In this document: one piece after another, positions 19,161 through 28,219 of the stretch
Position numbering within the stretch: the first letter of the stretch is position 1
Layout of the letters: every line of letters begins with the position of its first letter
Source of the DNA: Sulfurospirillum sp. UBA2217
Lineage (GTDB): Bacteria; Campylobacterota; Campylobacteria; Campylobacterales; Sulfurospirillaceae
DNA: 64,000 bases
Direction of reading: 5' to 3'
NCBI GenBank assembly: GCA_002328495.1
Contig: DCUJ01000001.1
Location: 62,001 to 126,000 of the forward strand
Notes under the pieces: model-generated
The model's database searches: none
What the model was told of the DNA's origin: nothing
What the model saw: the letters and a program-made list of their open reading frames with translations, nothing else
Translations under genes and position numbers: made by a program

Positions 19161-20321
19161 ATGCACTTTACAACTCCCCTTAAAAGTAACAGTACCAAAA
19201 TCATGCTCATCGGAAGCGGAGAGCTTGGCAAAGAAGTGGTCATCGAAGCCACACGTTTAGGCATTGAAACCGTAGCGGTGGATTCGTATCCGCAGGCACC
19301 TGCGCATTTGGTTGCCAATAAAAGCTATGTCATCAACATGAAAAACAAAGAGGAGCTTTTAGAGGTGATTCGCCGTGAAAAACCGACGTTCATCTTGCCT
19401 GAAGTTGAAGCACTCAGCATCGAAGCACTTATCGAGGCGGAAAAAGAAGGTTTTTGTGTGATTCCTAATGCGGACGCGGTCAAAAAGACGATGAACCGTA
19501 AAAACATTCGTGAATTTGCCGCTGAAAAATTGGGGCTTAAAACGAGTGGATATGTCTTTGTTAAAACGCTTGAAGAGTTGCAAGAAGCGACGAAAAAGCT
19601 AGGCATTCCTTGCGTGGTTAAGCCCGTAATGAGCTCATCGGGACATGGTCAAAGTGTTATCAGAAGCCAGACGGACATCCAAAAATCGTGGGAAATCGCC
19701 AAAGAAGCCAGAGGCGATGCGAGTGAGCTTATTGTCGAAGAGTTTGTGCGATTTGATTATGAAATCACACTTCTAACCGTTCGTAATGGCAAAGAGACAG
19801 TCTTTTGTGAGCCGATTGGGCATATTCAAGAAAATGGGGATTATGTGCTTAGTTGGCAACCTGTGCCTATGAAGCCAGAAGTGTTAGCCAAAGCGCAAGC
19901 CATGGCAAAAACAGTGACCGATGGTTTGGGTGGTCGAGGACTTTTTGGTGTGGAATTTTTTGTCAAAGATGATGAGGTTTACTTTAGTGAACTAAGCCCC
20001 CGTCCGCATGACACAGGCATGGTCACGATGATAACCCAAAGTCAGAGCGAATTTGCCTTACATGTAAGAGCCGTTCTTGGTTTGCCACTGGACTTTACCT
20101 TTTACGGAGCGGGGGCGAGTGGGGCGTTTAAAAGCTTGAGCGAAGAGCATTTGCCAACGCTTGAAATTCCTGAAAGTGCCTTTTCAAAAAACTCCTTTGT
20201 GCGTGTTTTTGGAAAACCTGTCAGTCATGTGGGGCGCAGAATGGCGGTTGCTCTGGTGCTTGATGAGGTGGAAGCGGCGAAGAAGAGAGCCAAAGAAATT
20301 GTTACAGCAATCATCGGGTAA
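19161..20321 (+). CDS. purT: Formate-dependent phosphoribosylglycinamide formyltransferase
   Basis: PurT makes formyl-GAR from GAR, formate and ATP in purine synthesis, an ATP-grasp alternative to folate-dependent PurN. The 386-residue length is normal. Motifs include the N-terminal [16 protein letters not shown], the ATP-grasp loop [23 protein letters not shown], and [24 protein letters not shown] for metal and substrate binding. A possible -10 (TAAAAT in the 19120s) lies about 30 bp upstream, with AGAGG as the ribosome site. It overlaps the DUF523 gene by 1 bp. Confidence 0.97.
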   Translation: MHFTTPLKSNSTKIMLIGSGELGKEVVIEATRLGIETVAVDSYPQAPAHLVANKSYVINMKNKEELLEVIRREKPTFILPEVEALSIEALIEAEKEGFCVIPNADAVKKTMNRKNIREFAAEKLGLKTSGYVFVKTLEELQEATKKLGIPCVVKPVMSSSGHGQSVIRSQTDIQKSWEIAKEARGDASELIVEEFVRFDYEITLLTVRNGKETVFCEPIGHIQENGDYVLSWQPVPMKPEVLAKAQAMAKTVTDGLGGRGLFGVEFFVKDDEVYFSELSPRPHDTGMVTMITQSQSEFALHVRAVLGLPLDFTFYGAGASGAFKSLSEEHLPTLEIPESAFSKNSFVRVFGKPVSHVGRRMAVALVLDEVEAAKKRAKEIVTAIIG

Positions 20322-20782
20322 TGAAACGTAAAATCCTCATCAGTGCGTGTTTGATAGGTGAAAATGTCAAATACGACGGCGGCAATAATGCTTTACATGT
20401 AACGATTTTGGAGCAGTGGAAGCAAGAGGGGCTTTTGGTTCCACTTTGCCCTGAAGTCCTCGGTGGTCTTAGCGTGCCACGGTTTCCTTGTGAGGTGGTT
20501 GTTGGTGAAAATCGTGTGGTCAATACAATAGGCACAGATGTCACTGACGCCTTTGTAAAAGGAGCGAAGGAGAGTCTAAGGATTGCAAAAGAAGAGGGCA
20601 TTTGCATGGCGATTTTAAAAGCCAGAAGCCCCTCGTGCGGTAAAGACATCATTTACGATGGCACGTTTACCAGCACACGAGTCAATGATTCTGGGATGAC
20701 ATGTAAGCTTTTACAAAGAAGTGGCATTGCGGTGTTTAGTGAAGAAGAGTTAGAAGATGCTCAACACTTTTGGAGTAAGTGA
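20321..20782 (+). CDS. DUF523 family protein
   Basis: This 153-residue protein matches DUF523: ISACLIGENVKYDGGNN at the start, PLCPEVLGGLSVPR, and LKARSPSCGK with conserved cysteines, ending with an LQRSGIAVFSEEEL helix. The family's biochemical role is unsettled. Its ATG overlaps the purT stop (TAATG), so translation is coupled. It converges with the MmcQ-like gene, and the two coding ends overlap by 22 bp. Confidence 0.85.
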   Translation: MKRKILISACLIGENVKYDGGNNALHVTILEQWKQEGLLVPLCPEVLGGLSVPRFPCEVVVGENRVVNTIGTDVTDAFVKGAKESLRIAKEEGICMAILKARSPSCGKDIIYDGTFTSTRVNDSGMTCKLLQRSGIAVFSEEELEDAQHFWSK

Positions 20783-21135
20783 AGTCTTACTTTTTGCGTA
20801 AGGCTTGCCAAAACCAATTCATACGACTCATCAATCCACGCATACAGCAAAGATACATCAACATCATCATTACATGTAATGGTATTCCAATGCTTTTTGT
20901 TCATATGATACCCTCCGCTAACATTTTTAGGGTACATCCCTCGTAATTCAAGTGCGTAGAAAGGGTCGCATTTGAGGTTGATGCGAGGAGGGTTGCTGGT
21001 TTCATCGATGAGTGCGAACATTTTATTGCCCACTTTAAAAACAGCGGTGGTTTCATCAAAAGGGTACTCTTTATGTGCGCCATGTTTATGCAAACAGTAT
21101 GTTTGGAGTCCTTCGTATGTCATGTTATTTTGCAT
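20761..21135 (-). CDS. MmcQ/YjbR-family protein
   Basis: The protein is about 124 residues with the MmcQ/YjbR fold pattern: a start like TYEGLQTYCLHKHGAHKEYPFDE, then VFKVGNKMFALID, NLKCDP, GYHMNKKHWNTI and SYELVLASL. The family has a CyaY-like DNA-binding-type fold, but its function is not established. ATG at 21135 is chosen because AAAGGG lies just upstream; ATG at 21123 is also possible. A longer frame to 21165 lacks a ribosome site. The 3' end overlaps DUF523 on the other strand by 22 bp. Confidence 0.8.
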   Translation of the reverse strand: MQNNMTYEGLQTYCLHKHGAHKEYPFDETTAVFKVGNKMFALIDETSNPPRINLKCDPFYALELRGMYPKNVSGGYHMNKKHWNTITCNDDVDVSLLYAWIDESYELVLASLTQKVRLHLLQKC

Positions 21136-21185
21136 CCCAAGCCCTTTAAAAAAAGAGTAAAACACTCTTATTAACTTTTTATTTA

Positions 21186-21227
21186 CACTTGATTAATTTA
21201 GCATTTAAAGACTTTGTCTATACTTTC
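21186..21227 (+). promoter_or_regulatory. 42-bp upstream element, copy A (candidate small RNA promoter)
   Basis: This stretch matches the one at 24487-24528 before the pyruvate oxidoreductase gene at 34 of 42 positions, including CACTTG, TTAATTT, CATT and ACTTTGTCTA. It ends with a -10-like TATACT (21220-21225). AAGACAA recurs just downstream of both copies. Confidence 0.6.
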
Positions 21228-21231
21228 ATTA

Positions 21232-21314
21232 CCAAGACAAAACCTCCTTTTTGTGTAGAACCTAACTTTTTTTAAGACAGCTTCCAGATTGCCCGGTCTG
21301 GAAGCTTTTTTTTT
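21232..21314 (+). ncRNA. Candidate small RNA with anti-Shine-Dalgarno stretch
   Basis: A strong rho-independent terminator (stem GCTTCCAGA 21280-21288 with TCTGGAAGC 21297-21305, then nine T) stands at the end of a region with no + strand gene. About 50 bp before it lies a promoter-like element. The implied RNA is about 80 nt and carries ACCTCCTTTTT (21242-21252) in its unpaired part, complementary to ribosome binding sites. The transcription start is inferred from the -10-like TATACT. A long upstream leader for the following gene is excluded by the terminator. Confidence 0.5.
21280..21314 (+). terminator. Strong rho-independent terminator
   Basis: A perfect 9-bp stem with an 8-base loop (TTGCCCGG) is followed by nine T, reading on the + strand. 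It sits 27 bp before the start of the peptide-binding protein gene and would stop transcripts from upstream. Confidence 0.88.
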
Positions 21315-21328
21315 ACCTCAAAAATGAC

Positions 21329-21334
21329 TATAAT
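21329..21334 (+). promoter_or_regulatory. -10 box just before the binding protein gene
   Basis: TATAAT at 21329-21334 is only 7 bp before the preferred ATG at 21342. If this is the promoter, the mRNA would be nearly leaderless; no Shine-Dalgarno sequence is seen. Confidence 0.4.
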
Positions 21335-21341
21335 CTCACCC

Positions 21342-22844
21342 ATGAAAACATTTTTTTTAATCTTCCTCTTTTTTACATGTAATCTTGTGGCAAGCACTTT
21401 GCATTTAGCAATGTCCTCAAACCCCAGTCGTATTAACCCTATTTTATCGACCGATGCTGCAAGTTCGCAAATCACGAAGTGGATATTTAATGCACTGATT
21501 ACGTATGATAAAGATGCTAACATTATTCCTGAACTTGCCCAAAGTTATCACTTTGTAGACGATACGACGCTTATTTTTGAGCTTAGGCGTGATGTAACAT
21601 GGAGTGATGGTGTACCTTTTTCGGCTCACGATGTGGTATTTACGTATGAGACCATTACGTCTCCTAAGATTTTTACGCCCTATGCTTCAGGCTTTATGCA
21701 CATTTTACATGTAAAGATGTTGGACGAGTTTAGGGTGGAAGTGAAATACAAGTACCCCTATTTTAAAGCACTTGAAGTGTGGATGATGGAGATACTACCA
21801 TACCATAAACTTAAAGATGAAAAAGAGTTGATGACAAGTAGTTTTAACCAAGCACCACTAGGTACGGGGCCTTATACGCTTCGTCAATTTGCTATCTCTA
21901 AAGATATTATTTTAGAAGCCAATAACAACTATTTTGTCCATAAACCTACCTTGGAAAAAATTATTTTCCATTATTTGCCTGACAAATCGGCTGAATTTTT
22001 AATGCTCAAATCGGGAAAACTCGATGTGGGTTCCCTCACTCCTTTACAATTAGAACGCCAAATCAACGAGGATTTTAAGCAAAAATATGCCATTTATGAA
22101 GATATTGCGCACAATTATTCGTACGTGGGTTTGAATTTAGAAGACGAGAAATTTAAAAATCCAAAAGTGCGAGAGGCGCTCTCTTTGGCGATTGATAGGC
22201 AAGAGTTGGTGGATATTTTATATTTTGGACATGGGAAGGTTTGTTCTGGACCTTTTTTACCTGGAACAGGAGCATTTAATGAAGATGTGCATGTCCCTAA
22301 GCAAGACATTCGTAAAGCCAAAGCGCTTTTAAAAGAAGCGGGATTTGATGAAACACATCCTTTTGAATTTGAACTCTCAACCAGTGCCAGTGGTAGCGGG
22401 AGCTATTCGGCACAAATCCTTCAATACCAACTCGCAAAAGCGGGTATTGTCATGAAGCTTCGGGTGATGGAGTGGCAAGCTTTTTTAAACACGGTTGTAC
22501 TTCCTCGTAAGTTTGAAGCGGTGATGATGGGTTGGTCACTTGGGTTAAAACCTGATGCTTACAGCATTTGGCACAGTGAGTCGCGCAGAAAAGGGGGATT
22601 TAATTTTGTAGGGTACAAAAACGAAAGAGTCGATACACTCATAAAACAAGCAGAAAAAACAGTCAATCAAGAAGCATTTGACGCACTCTATCGAGAAATA
22701 TTTGCTTTAATTGTTGCAGATAATCCTTACTTGTTTTTGGTCATCCCTAATTCAATTACTGTTGTCAATAAAAACATCACCCCTGTATCTACTTCTATCA
22801 TAGGGGTGATGCATAATACGATTGATTGGATAAAGCCAGAGTAG
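21342..22844 (+). CDS. ABC transporter substrate-binding protein, family 5 (peptide/nickel type)
   Basis: The 500-residue protein is a DppA/OppA-type periplasmic binding protein. It has a signal peptide (FFLIFLFFTCNLVAS), then NPSRINPILSTDAASSQI, VTWSDGVPFSAHDVVFTYE, GTGPYTL, and KVREALSLAIDRQELV, all typical of the family. It would bind peptides or a similar solute for an ABC importer, but no permease or ATPase gene is next to it. ATG at 21342 gives the signal peptide directly; an in-frame ATG at 21324 would add six residues. It stands alone between a terminator and convergent hairpins. Confidence 0.9.
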   Translation: MKTFFLIFLFFTCNLVASTLHLAMSSNPSRINPILSTDAASSQITKWIFNALITYDKDANIIPELAQSYHFVDDTTLIFELRRDVTWSDGVPFSAHDVVFTYETITSPKIFTPYASGFMHILHVKMLDEFRVEVKYKYPYFKALEVWMMEILPYHKLKDEKELMTSSFNQAPLGTGPYTLRQFAISKDIILEANNNYFVHKPTLEKIIFHYLPDKSAEFLMLKSGKLDVGSLTPLQLERQINEDFKQKYAIYEDIAHNYSYVGLNLEDEKFKNPKVREALSLAIDRQELVDILYFGHGKVCSGPFLPGTGAFNEDVHVPKQDIRKAKALLKEAGFDETHPFEFELSTSASGSGSYSAQILQYQLAKAGIVMKLRVMEWQAFLNTVVLPRKFEAVMMGWSLGLKPDAYSIWHSESRRKGGFNFVGYKNERVDTLIKQAEKTVNQEAFDALYREIFALIVADNPYLFLVIPNSITVVNKNITPVSTSIIGVMHNTIDWIKPE

Positions 22845-22848
22845 ATTC

Positions 22849-22916
22849 TGCCTCGCAAGAGGCAAGCTTTAGTGCCATAGCGGCGAGCGTAGCCTCTTGA
22901 GCTTTGCCCAAGAGGC
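22849..22916. terminator. Paired hairpins between convergent genes
   Basis: TGCCTC-GCAA-GAGGCA (22849-22864) and GCCTCTTG (22892-22899) with CAAGAGGC (22909-22916) form two stems with related sequence (GCCTC/GAGGC). They lie between the convergent binding-protein and DUF4197 genes. Neither has a strong T run. Confidence 0.5.
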
Positions 22917-22933
22917 GTTGTTAATAAATTAGG

Positions 22934-23743
22934 TTATTTTCCAAAGATATCGCTAATGATTTTACTACCACTTCCTAGTGGGTTAGAGCGCAAGGCTCTC
23001 TCTTTTTCACCAATCATAAAGAAAAGACCATCGAGGGTTTTGCGCGCGATGTAGCTTTCGATGTCTTCGTCTTGATTGGGAAGGGTATCACCAAGTCCTA
23101 AGCTTTTGGCTGCACCTGAGGCTTGTCCTAAAAGTCCTCCAACACCGCTGTTTCCACTGGTGACTCCACTGCTTCCAGCCATGCCTGTTAAGGTTTTGTA
23201 CGAAGACATGACCTTACTCTCATTAGCACTCTCCTTAATGATGGGCATGATGGCACTTAAGAGTTTATCGCCTGATTTTGTTTTAAAATAATCCGTGGCA
23301 GCCGTCTGCTTGCCAGCGATAATGCCTTTCGCATCTTCCACACTCATAGATGTTACTGCGTCTCCTAAAATAGAGGCTGTTTTAGGTACGGCCTTGGAGG
23401 CGGCAGTGTTCATGGTTTTGACAAAATCATCCACATACGCTTTCCCGCCCGCTTTTTCTGCTACCGATGCGACGGTTTTAAGCGATGAAGGAAGAGGAAT
23501 TTTAACAGCAGAGTTATTTAAAAAGCCATCGCTTTTACCCAAAAGCGATACGGCTTGATTGACACCCATGCCCAGAGCTTCTTTGAGTCCTTTTGAGGCA
23601 TAATCTTGGCTGATACCATTGTTTGTGGTTGCACTTTGATGTGTTGACGTCCCTTGTGTGGCGTTTGTGACGCTGTTGAGTGTATTTTGCCAGTTGGCAC
23701 ACAGCAACAAGGGGGTTAAAAGTAGTAGTGATTTTTTGAGCAT
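22934..23743 (-). CDS. DUF4197 family exported protein
   Basis: The 269-residue protein has a signal peptide (SLLLLTPLLLCANW), a low-complexity Ser/Thr/Asn linker (residues 22-45), then the DUF4197 domain: GLKEALGMGVNQAVSLLGK, KIPLPSSL, FVKTMNTAASKAVPKTASILGDAV and TDYFKTKSG. A Gly/Ser-rich insert lies at about 190-215, and the end (SYIARKTLDGLFFMIGEKERALR) is highly typical. The role is unknown; members are periplasmic. GGAG precedes the start. Confidence 0.85.
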   Translation of the reverse strand: MLKKSLLLLTPLLLCANWQNTLNSVTNATQGTSTHQSATTNNGISQDYASKGLKEALGMGVNQAVSLLGKSDGFLNNSAVKIPLPSSLKTVASVAEKAGGKAYVDDFVKTMNTAASKAVPKTASILGDAVTSMSVEDAKGIIAGKQTAATDYFKTKSGDKLLSAIMPIIKESANESKVMSSYKTLTGMAGSSGVTSGNSGVGGLLGQASGAAKSLGLGDTLPNQDEDIESYIARKTLDGLFFMIGEKERALRSNPLGSGSKIISDIFGK

Positions 23744-23773
23744 GTATCTCCTTTTAATTGAGGTAAAGTCAGT

Positions 23774-23779
23774 TATAAT
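23774..23779 (+). promoter_or_regulatory. -10 box of the HAD phosphatase gene, palindrome at the start site
   Basis: TATAAT is followed after 6 bp by an exact iterated palindrome (23786-23795), which therefore covers the expected transcription start. The right edge of the palindrome supplies part of the AAAAGG ribosome site. Confidence 0.5.
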
Positions 23780-23806
23780 ACACGCTTACATGTAAAAGGT
23801 TTATTA

Positions 23807-24442
23807 ATGAAAACAATTTTATTTGACTTAGATGGCACGTTGATTGATTCGACAGAAGCTATTTTGGAGAGTTTTGGTGTGGCGTACGATACGTTTGGAC
23901 GAGCAATACCTGAAGATGAGACTATAAAAAAGCTTATAGGGCATCCGTTGGATATTATGTTTATGATGCTAGGCATTTCACAATCACAAGCCAATGACTA
24001 TGTTAATGCGTATAAAGAGCATTATCGATTGATTTCACGTCAAAAAACGACTTTACTTCCTCTTGCTAAAGAAGCCGTGAAATTAGCTGCGACCATTGGA
24101 ACGCTTGGCATTGTAACGACGAAGACTGCGAGCTATTCGGAAGAGCTTTTGGAACATTTAGGCATTATGCACTACTTTAGTGTTTTAATAGGTAGAGAGT
24201 CCGTCACCCATCCAAAGCCTCACCCAGAGCCTATTTTAAAAGCGCTCTCTCACCTTAACGCGGATGCCGCGCATGCGTGGATGATAGGTGATACCCCTTT
24301 GGATTTAATGGCTGCCAATGAAGCAGGAGTGAGAGGCATTGGTGTTTTGTGTGGGTATGGTACAAAGTATGATTTACAAAAACATACAGAGTGTGTACTC
24401 CATGACACCTTGGATGCTGTAAAACATATCAATCGTTTATAA
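23807..24442 (+). CDS. HAD-superfamily phosphatase, phosphoglycolate phosphatase-like
   Basis: The 211-residue protein has all HAD motifs: the nucleophile in FDLDGTLIDST, motif II IVTTK, motif III KPHPEP and the acid pair GDTPLDLMAA. An alpha-helical cap (about residues 15-80) makes it subfamily IA, the Gph/PpaX/beta-phosphoglucomutase group. The substrate cannot be told from the sequence; phosphoglycolate or pyrophosphate are likely. It is a single-gene unit with its own TATAAT. Confidence 0.85.
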   Translation: MKTILFDLDGTLIDSTEAILESFGVAYDTFGRAIPEDETIKKLIGHPLDIMFMMLGISQSQANDYVNAYKEHYRLISRQKTTLLPLAKEAVKLAATIGTLGIVTTKTASYSEELLEHLGIMHYFSVLIGRESVTHPKPHPEPILKALSHLNADAAHAWMIGDTPLDLMAANEAGVRGIGVLCGYGTKYDLQKHTECVLHDTLDAVKHINRL

Positions 24443-24486
24443 GTTGTTATGTGATTATCATTTTTTTCCACTATGATTTCCCTCGA

Positions 24487-24528
24487 CACTTGGTTAATTT
24501 TTCATTAAATAACTTTGTCTAAAGTTTC
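24487..24528 (+). promoter_or_regulatory. 42-bp upstream element, copy B (pyruvate oxidoreductase promoter region)
   Basis: This is homologous to 21186-21227 (34 of 42 identical). The -10-equivalent is TAAAGT (24519-24524). It implies an mRNA leader of about 85 nt before the oxidoreductase start. The 172-bp gap holds no gene. Confidence 0.6.
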
Positions 24529-24614
24529 GTTTATGAGTTATTAAGACAATCCCAAGTAGAATAAATCCTTTACCAAAACAGATTACGAAAACTATTAAAC
24601 ATAAGGGGAAATGA

Positions 24615-27600
24615 ATGGCTAAAGTCATGAAAACTATGGATGGTAACGAAGCTGCAGCGTATGCATCGTATGCGTTTACCGAAGTTGCTGGTATCTACCC
24701 AATTACCCCGTCATCACCAATGGCGGATTTTACGGATATTTGGGCAAGTCAAGGGAAGAAAAACCTTTTTGGTATGCCTGTAAAAGTGGTTGAAATGCAA
24801 AGTGAAGGTGGTGCTGCTGGAACGGTTCACGGCTCATTGCAAGCAGGTGCTTTAACAACGACATATACCGCTTCACAAGGTTTGTTACTTAAAATCCCAA
24901 ATATGTATAAAATTGCGGGACAGTTATTGCCTGGTGTTATTCATGTCAGTGCTAGAACATTAGCGACCCATGCCCTCTCTATCTTTGGTGACCATCAAGA
25001 CGTCTATGCCGCACGCCAAACAGGCTTTGCGATGCTTTCTTCTGGTTCTGTGCAAGAAGTTATGGACTTGGCGGGTGTTGCGCATTTATCTGCTATTAGA
25101 GGGCGTGTTCCTTTTATGCACTTCTTTGATGGCTTTAGAACTTCACATGAAATTCAAAAAATTGAATTAATGGACTATGCGGAGTTTGACAGACTTCTTG
25201 ATAAAGAAGCCCTTCAAAAATTTAGAGATGAAGCGTTAAATCCAGAATCTCCAAAAACACGTGGTACAGCTCAAAATGACGACATTTACTTCCAAGGAAG
25301 AGAAGCTCAAAATAAATTCTACGACGCCTTACCTGATATCGTAGCCGACTATATGAAAGAGATTTCAAAAATTACAGGACGTGATTATAAGCCATTTACC
25401 TATTATGGTGCAAGTGATGCGGATAGAATCGTTGTAGCGATGGGTTCTGTGACTGAGTGTTTGAAAGAGACGATTGATTATTTGATGAGTAAAGGTGAAA
25501 AAGTAGGTCTTGTAACGCCACATCTTTACCGTCCGTTTAGTATCAAATATCTTATGGATGTTATGCCAGATTCTGTGAAAAAGATTGCTGTTTTAGACAG
25601 AACCAAAGAAGCAGGCTCTATTGGTGAACCATTGTATCTTGACATGCGAGCAGCGTTTTACGGTCATGCCAATGCTCCTATCATCGTAGGTGGACGTTTT
25701 GGTCTTTCATCAAAAGATGTTGATCCAGCACAAATGTTGGCAGTCTTTGAAAATCTCAAAGCTGACGAACCACGCAATGACTTTACTGTAGGTATCGTTG
25801 ATGACGTTACATTTAAATCATTAGAAGTAAAAGAAAAAATGAGTTTGGGTGATGCAGCAACGAAAGAGTGTTTGTTTTATGGACTAGGAGCTGATGGTAC
25901 GGTTGGTGCAAACAAGAGCTCCATCAAAATTATCGGTGATGAAACTGACATGTACGCACAAGCTTATTTTGCGTATGACTCCAAAAAATCAGGTGGATTT
26001 ACACGTTCACACCTTCGTTTTGGTAAAAAACCAATTCGCTCAACCTACCTTGTTTCCAATCCACACTTTGTTGCCTGTTCTGTGGCTGCGTACCTTGAGT
26101 TGTATGATGTCATCGATGGTATTCGCGAAAATGGTACTTTCTTACTGAACTCTATTTGGGATGCTGATGAGACTATTAAACGTATTCCTAACAGAGTGAA
26201 AAAAATCTTAGCGACAAAAAAAGTTAACTTTTACATCATCAATGCAACAAAATTGGCACGTGATATTGGTTTGGGTAACCGAAGCAACACGATTATGCAA
26301 TCTGCCTTCTTTAAATTAGCCGAAATTATTGACTTTGAAGAAGCGCAAGCGTTTATGAAAAAACAAGCGTATAAATCGTACCACAAAAAGGGCGAACAAA
26401 TCGTTGAGCTCAACTACAAAGCCATTGATGTCGGTGCTAACGGTCTTGTAAAAGTTGATGTTGATCCATCATGGGTAACACTTCCTGCTGATGTTAAAAC
26501 AGAAGAGATTGCGTACGAAGGTACTGCATTTGTTGAGAGAATTGCAAAGCCTATCAATGCGGCTCGTGGTGATACCTTACCTGTTTCTGTTTTCAAAGGT
26601 TACGAAGATGGTACGTTTGAGCACGGTACCACAGAATATGAAAAACGTGGAGTGGGTGTTACGGTTCCAAAATGGATTGAAGAAAATTGTATTCAATGTA
26701 ACCAATGTGCATTTGCATGTCCACATGCGGTTATTCGTCCGTTCTTAATTAACGATGCTGAATTTGCGCTCGCACCTGAGGGTGTAAAAACCCATGCGAT
26801 TGAAGCTAAAGGTAAAGAACTTAAAGGACTAAAATATAAAATTCAAGTTTCATCACTCGATTGTACGGGATGTGATTTGTGTGTTGAAGCATGTCCAACC
26901 AAAGAAAAATCACTCGTGATGGTTCCATTGCAAGAAAGCCTTGAAGCGGGAGAACAAGTTAATGCCGATTACCTCTTCAAAAAAGTAACCTATAAAGATG
27001 ATATTTTAGGTAAAGGCAATGTGAAAAACGCACAATTTGCTAAACCACTTTTCGAATTCCACGCAGCATGTCCAGGATGTGGTGAGACTCCATACATCAC
27101 CCTTGCCACACGTTTGTTTGGTGAAAGCATGATGATTGCCAATGCCACAGGATGTTCGTCTATTTATGGTGGCTCTGCCCCTTCAACGCCATATCGCAAA
27201 AACGATGCAGGTCATGGACCAGCATGGGCAAACTCATTGTTTGAAGACAATGCTGAGTTTGGTTTGGGTATGCACGTTGCCAATGAAACTATGCGTCATA
27301 GAATTCAATCGGTTATGGAAGCGTCTTTAGAAAAAGCACCCAATGCGATAGCGGCACTTTACAAAGACTGGATTGAGTTTAGAGACGATAGAGTAAAGAG
27401 TGCTGAGATTAGAGACCTTTTAGTTCCACAACTCGAAGCCAATCCAAGTGCTGCGGGTGCTGAAGTTATTCTAAGCTTGAAACAGTACATTGCTAAAAAA
27501 TCACAATGGATTTTTGGAGGCGATGGTTGGGCGTATGACATTGGTTACGGTGGACTTGACCATGTCATCGCTAGTGGTCAAGATGTTAATATCTTGGTGC

Positions 27601-28172
27601 TTGATACAGAAGTGTACTCTAACACCGGTGGACAAAGCTCTAAGTCTTCTCGTTCAGGCTCAGTTGCTCAGTTTACTGCTGCTGGAAAACCTGTTCAGAA
27701 AAAAGATTTGGGATACATTGCAATGACATACGGTAACGTGTTTGTCGCACAAATCAACTCTAACGCTTCTGCGGCACAAACGCTTAAAGCATTCCAAGAA
27801 GCTGAGGCGTATCCAGGGGTTTCACTCATTATTGCTTACTCTCCATGTATTGCACATGGAATCAAAGGTGGTATGGCAAAATCTGGAAATCAAGGTGAGC
27901 TTGCAACGAAGTGTGGTTACTGGCCAATTTACAGCTATGACCCACGTTTAGAGGCTGAGGGTAAAAACCCCATTAAGATTACAGGAAAAGAGCCTGATTG
28001 GTCATTGTACGATGAGTTCTTAATGAACGAAGTGCGTTACGTGTCACTCAAAAAATCAAATCCTGAGCATGCAAAAGAGTTATTTGAGCACAATAAAAAA
28101 GATGCACAAAGAAGATGGAGACAACTCAACCGTCTTGCACAAGCAGACTTTTCAAATGAGATAACAGAGTAA
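24615..28172 (+). CDS. por: Pyruvate:ferredoxin (flavodoxin) oxidoreductase, single-chain
   Basis: The enzyme interconverts pyruvate + CoA and acetyl-CoA + CO2 with ferredoxin or flavodoxin, and is central to anaerobic and reverse-TCA metabolism. All domains are fused in 1185 residues. Order: pyruvate-binding/TPP pyrimidine domain (YPITPSSPMAD), transketolase-C-like domain, gamma domain, the 2x4Fe-4S ferredoxin domain (CIQCNQCAFACP and CTGCDLCVEACP), then the TPP-binding domain (FHAACPGCGETPY, GDGWAYDIGYGGLDHV, LDTEVYSNTGGQSS). AAGGGG lies 6 bp before the ATG. No iterated palindrome occurs in this gene. Confidence 0.96.
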   Translation: MAKVMKTMDGNEAAAYASYAFTEVAGIYPITPSSPMADFTDIWASQGKKNLFGMPVKVVEMQSEGGAAGTVHGSLQAGALTTTYTASQGLLLKIPNMYKIAGQLLPGVIHVSARTLATHALSIFGDHQDVYAARQTGFAMLSSGSVQEVMDLAGVAHLSAIRGRVPFMHFFDGFRTSHEIQKIELMDYAEFDRLLDKEALQKFRDEALNPESPKTRGTAQNDDIYFQGREAQNKFYDALPDIVADYMKEISKITGRDYKPFTYYGASDADRIVVAMGSVTECLKETIDYLMSKGEKVGLVTPHLYRPFSIKYLMDVMPDSVKKIAVLDRTKEAGSIGEPLYLDMRAAFYGHANAPIIVGGRFGLSSKDVDPAQMLAVFENLKADEPRNDFTVGIVDDVTFKSLEVKEKMSLGDAATKECLFYGLGADGTVGANKSSIKIIGDETDMYAQAYFAYDSKKSGGFTRSHLRFGKKPIRSTYLVSNPHFVACSVAAYLELYDVIDGIRENGTFLLNSIWDADETIKRIPNRVKKILATKKVNFYIINATKLARDIGLGNRSNTIMQSAFFKLAEIIDFEEAQAFMKKQAYKSYHKKGEQIVELNYKAIDVGANGLVKVDVDPSWVTLPADVKTEEIAYEGTAFVERIAKPINAARGDTLPVSVFKGYEDGTFEHGTTEYEKRGVGVTVPKWIEENCIQCNQCAFACPHAVIRPFLINDAEFALAPEGVKTHAIEAKGKELKGLKYKIQVSSLDCTGCDLCVEACPTKEKSLVMVPLQESLEAGEQVNADYLFKKVTYKDDILGKGNVKNAQFAKPLFEFHAACPGCGETPYITLATRLFGESMMIANATGCSSIYGGSAPSTPYRKNDAGHGPAWANSLFEDNAEFGLGMHVANETMRHRIQSVMEASLEKAPNAIAALYKDWIEFRDDRVKSAEIRDLLVPQLEANPSAAGAEVILSLKQYIAKKSQWIFGGDGWAYDIGYGGLDHVIASGQDVNILVLDTEVYSNTGGQSSKSSRSGSVAQFTAAGKPVQKKDLGYIAMTYGNVFVAQINSNASAAQTLKAFQEAEAYPGVSLIIAYSPCIAHGIKGGMAKSGNQGELATKCGYWPIYSYDPRLEAEGKNPIKITGKEPDWSLYDEFLMNEVRYVSLKKSNPEHAKELFEHNKKDAQRRWRQLNRLAQADFSNEITE

Positions 28173-28185
28173 AAAGAAGAGATAC

Positions 28186-28212
28186 CCGAGGGTGAAAGCC
28201 CTCGGTATTTTT
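28186..28212 (+). terminator. Rho-independent terminator of the pyruvate oxidoreductase gene
   Basis: CCGAGGG (28186-28192) and CCCTCGG (28199-28205) form a stem with a TGAAAG loop, followed by TATTTTT. It lies 14 bp after the stop. Confidence 0.88.
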
Positions 28213-28219
28213 ATGAAAA

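Noticed and set aside
21330..21341. TATAAT before the family 5 binding protein as proof of a leaderless mRNA
   Set aside because: The box is one hit in AT-rich DNA; the spacing is suggestive only, so it is kept as a low-confidence feature.
25946..25953. Partial ACATGT hits such as 25946, 39688 and 40611 as family members
   Set aside because: They lack the TA flanks on both sides and match the frequency expected for a 6-bp word, so they were not counted.
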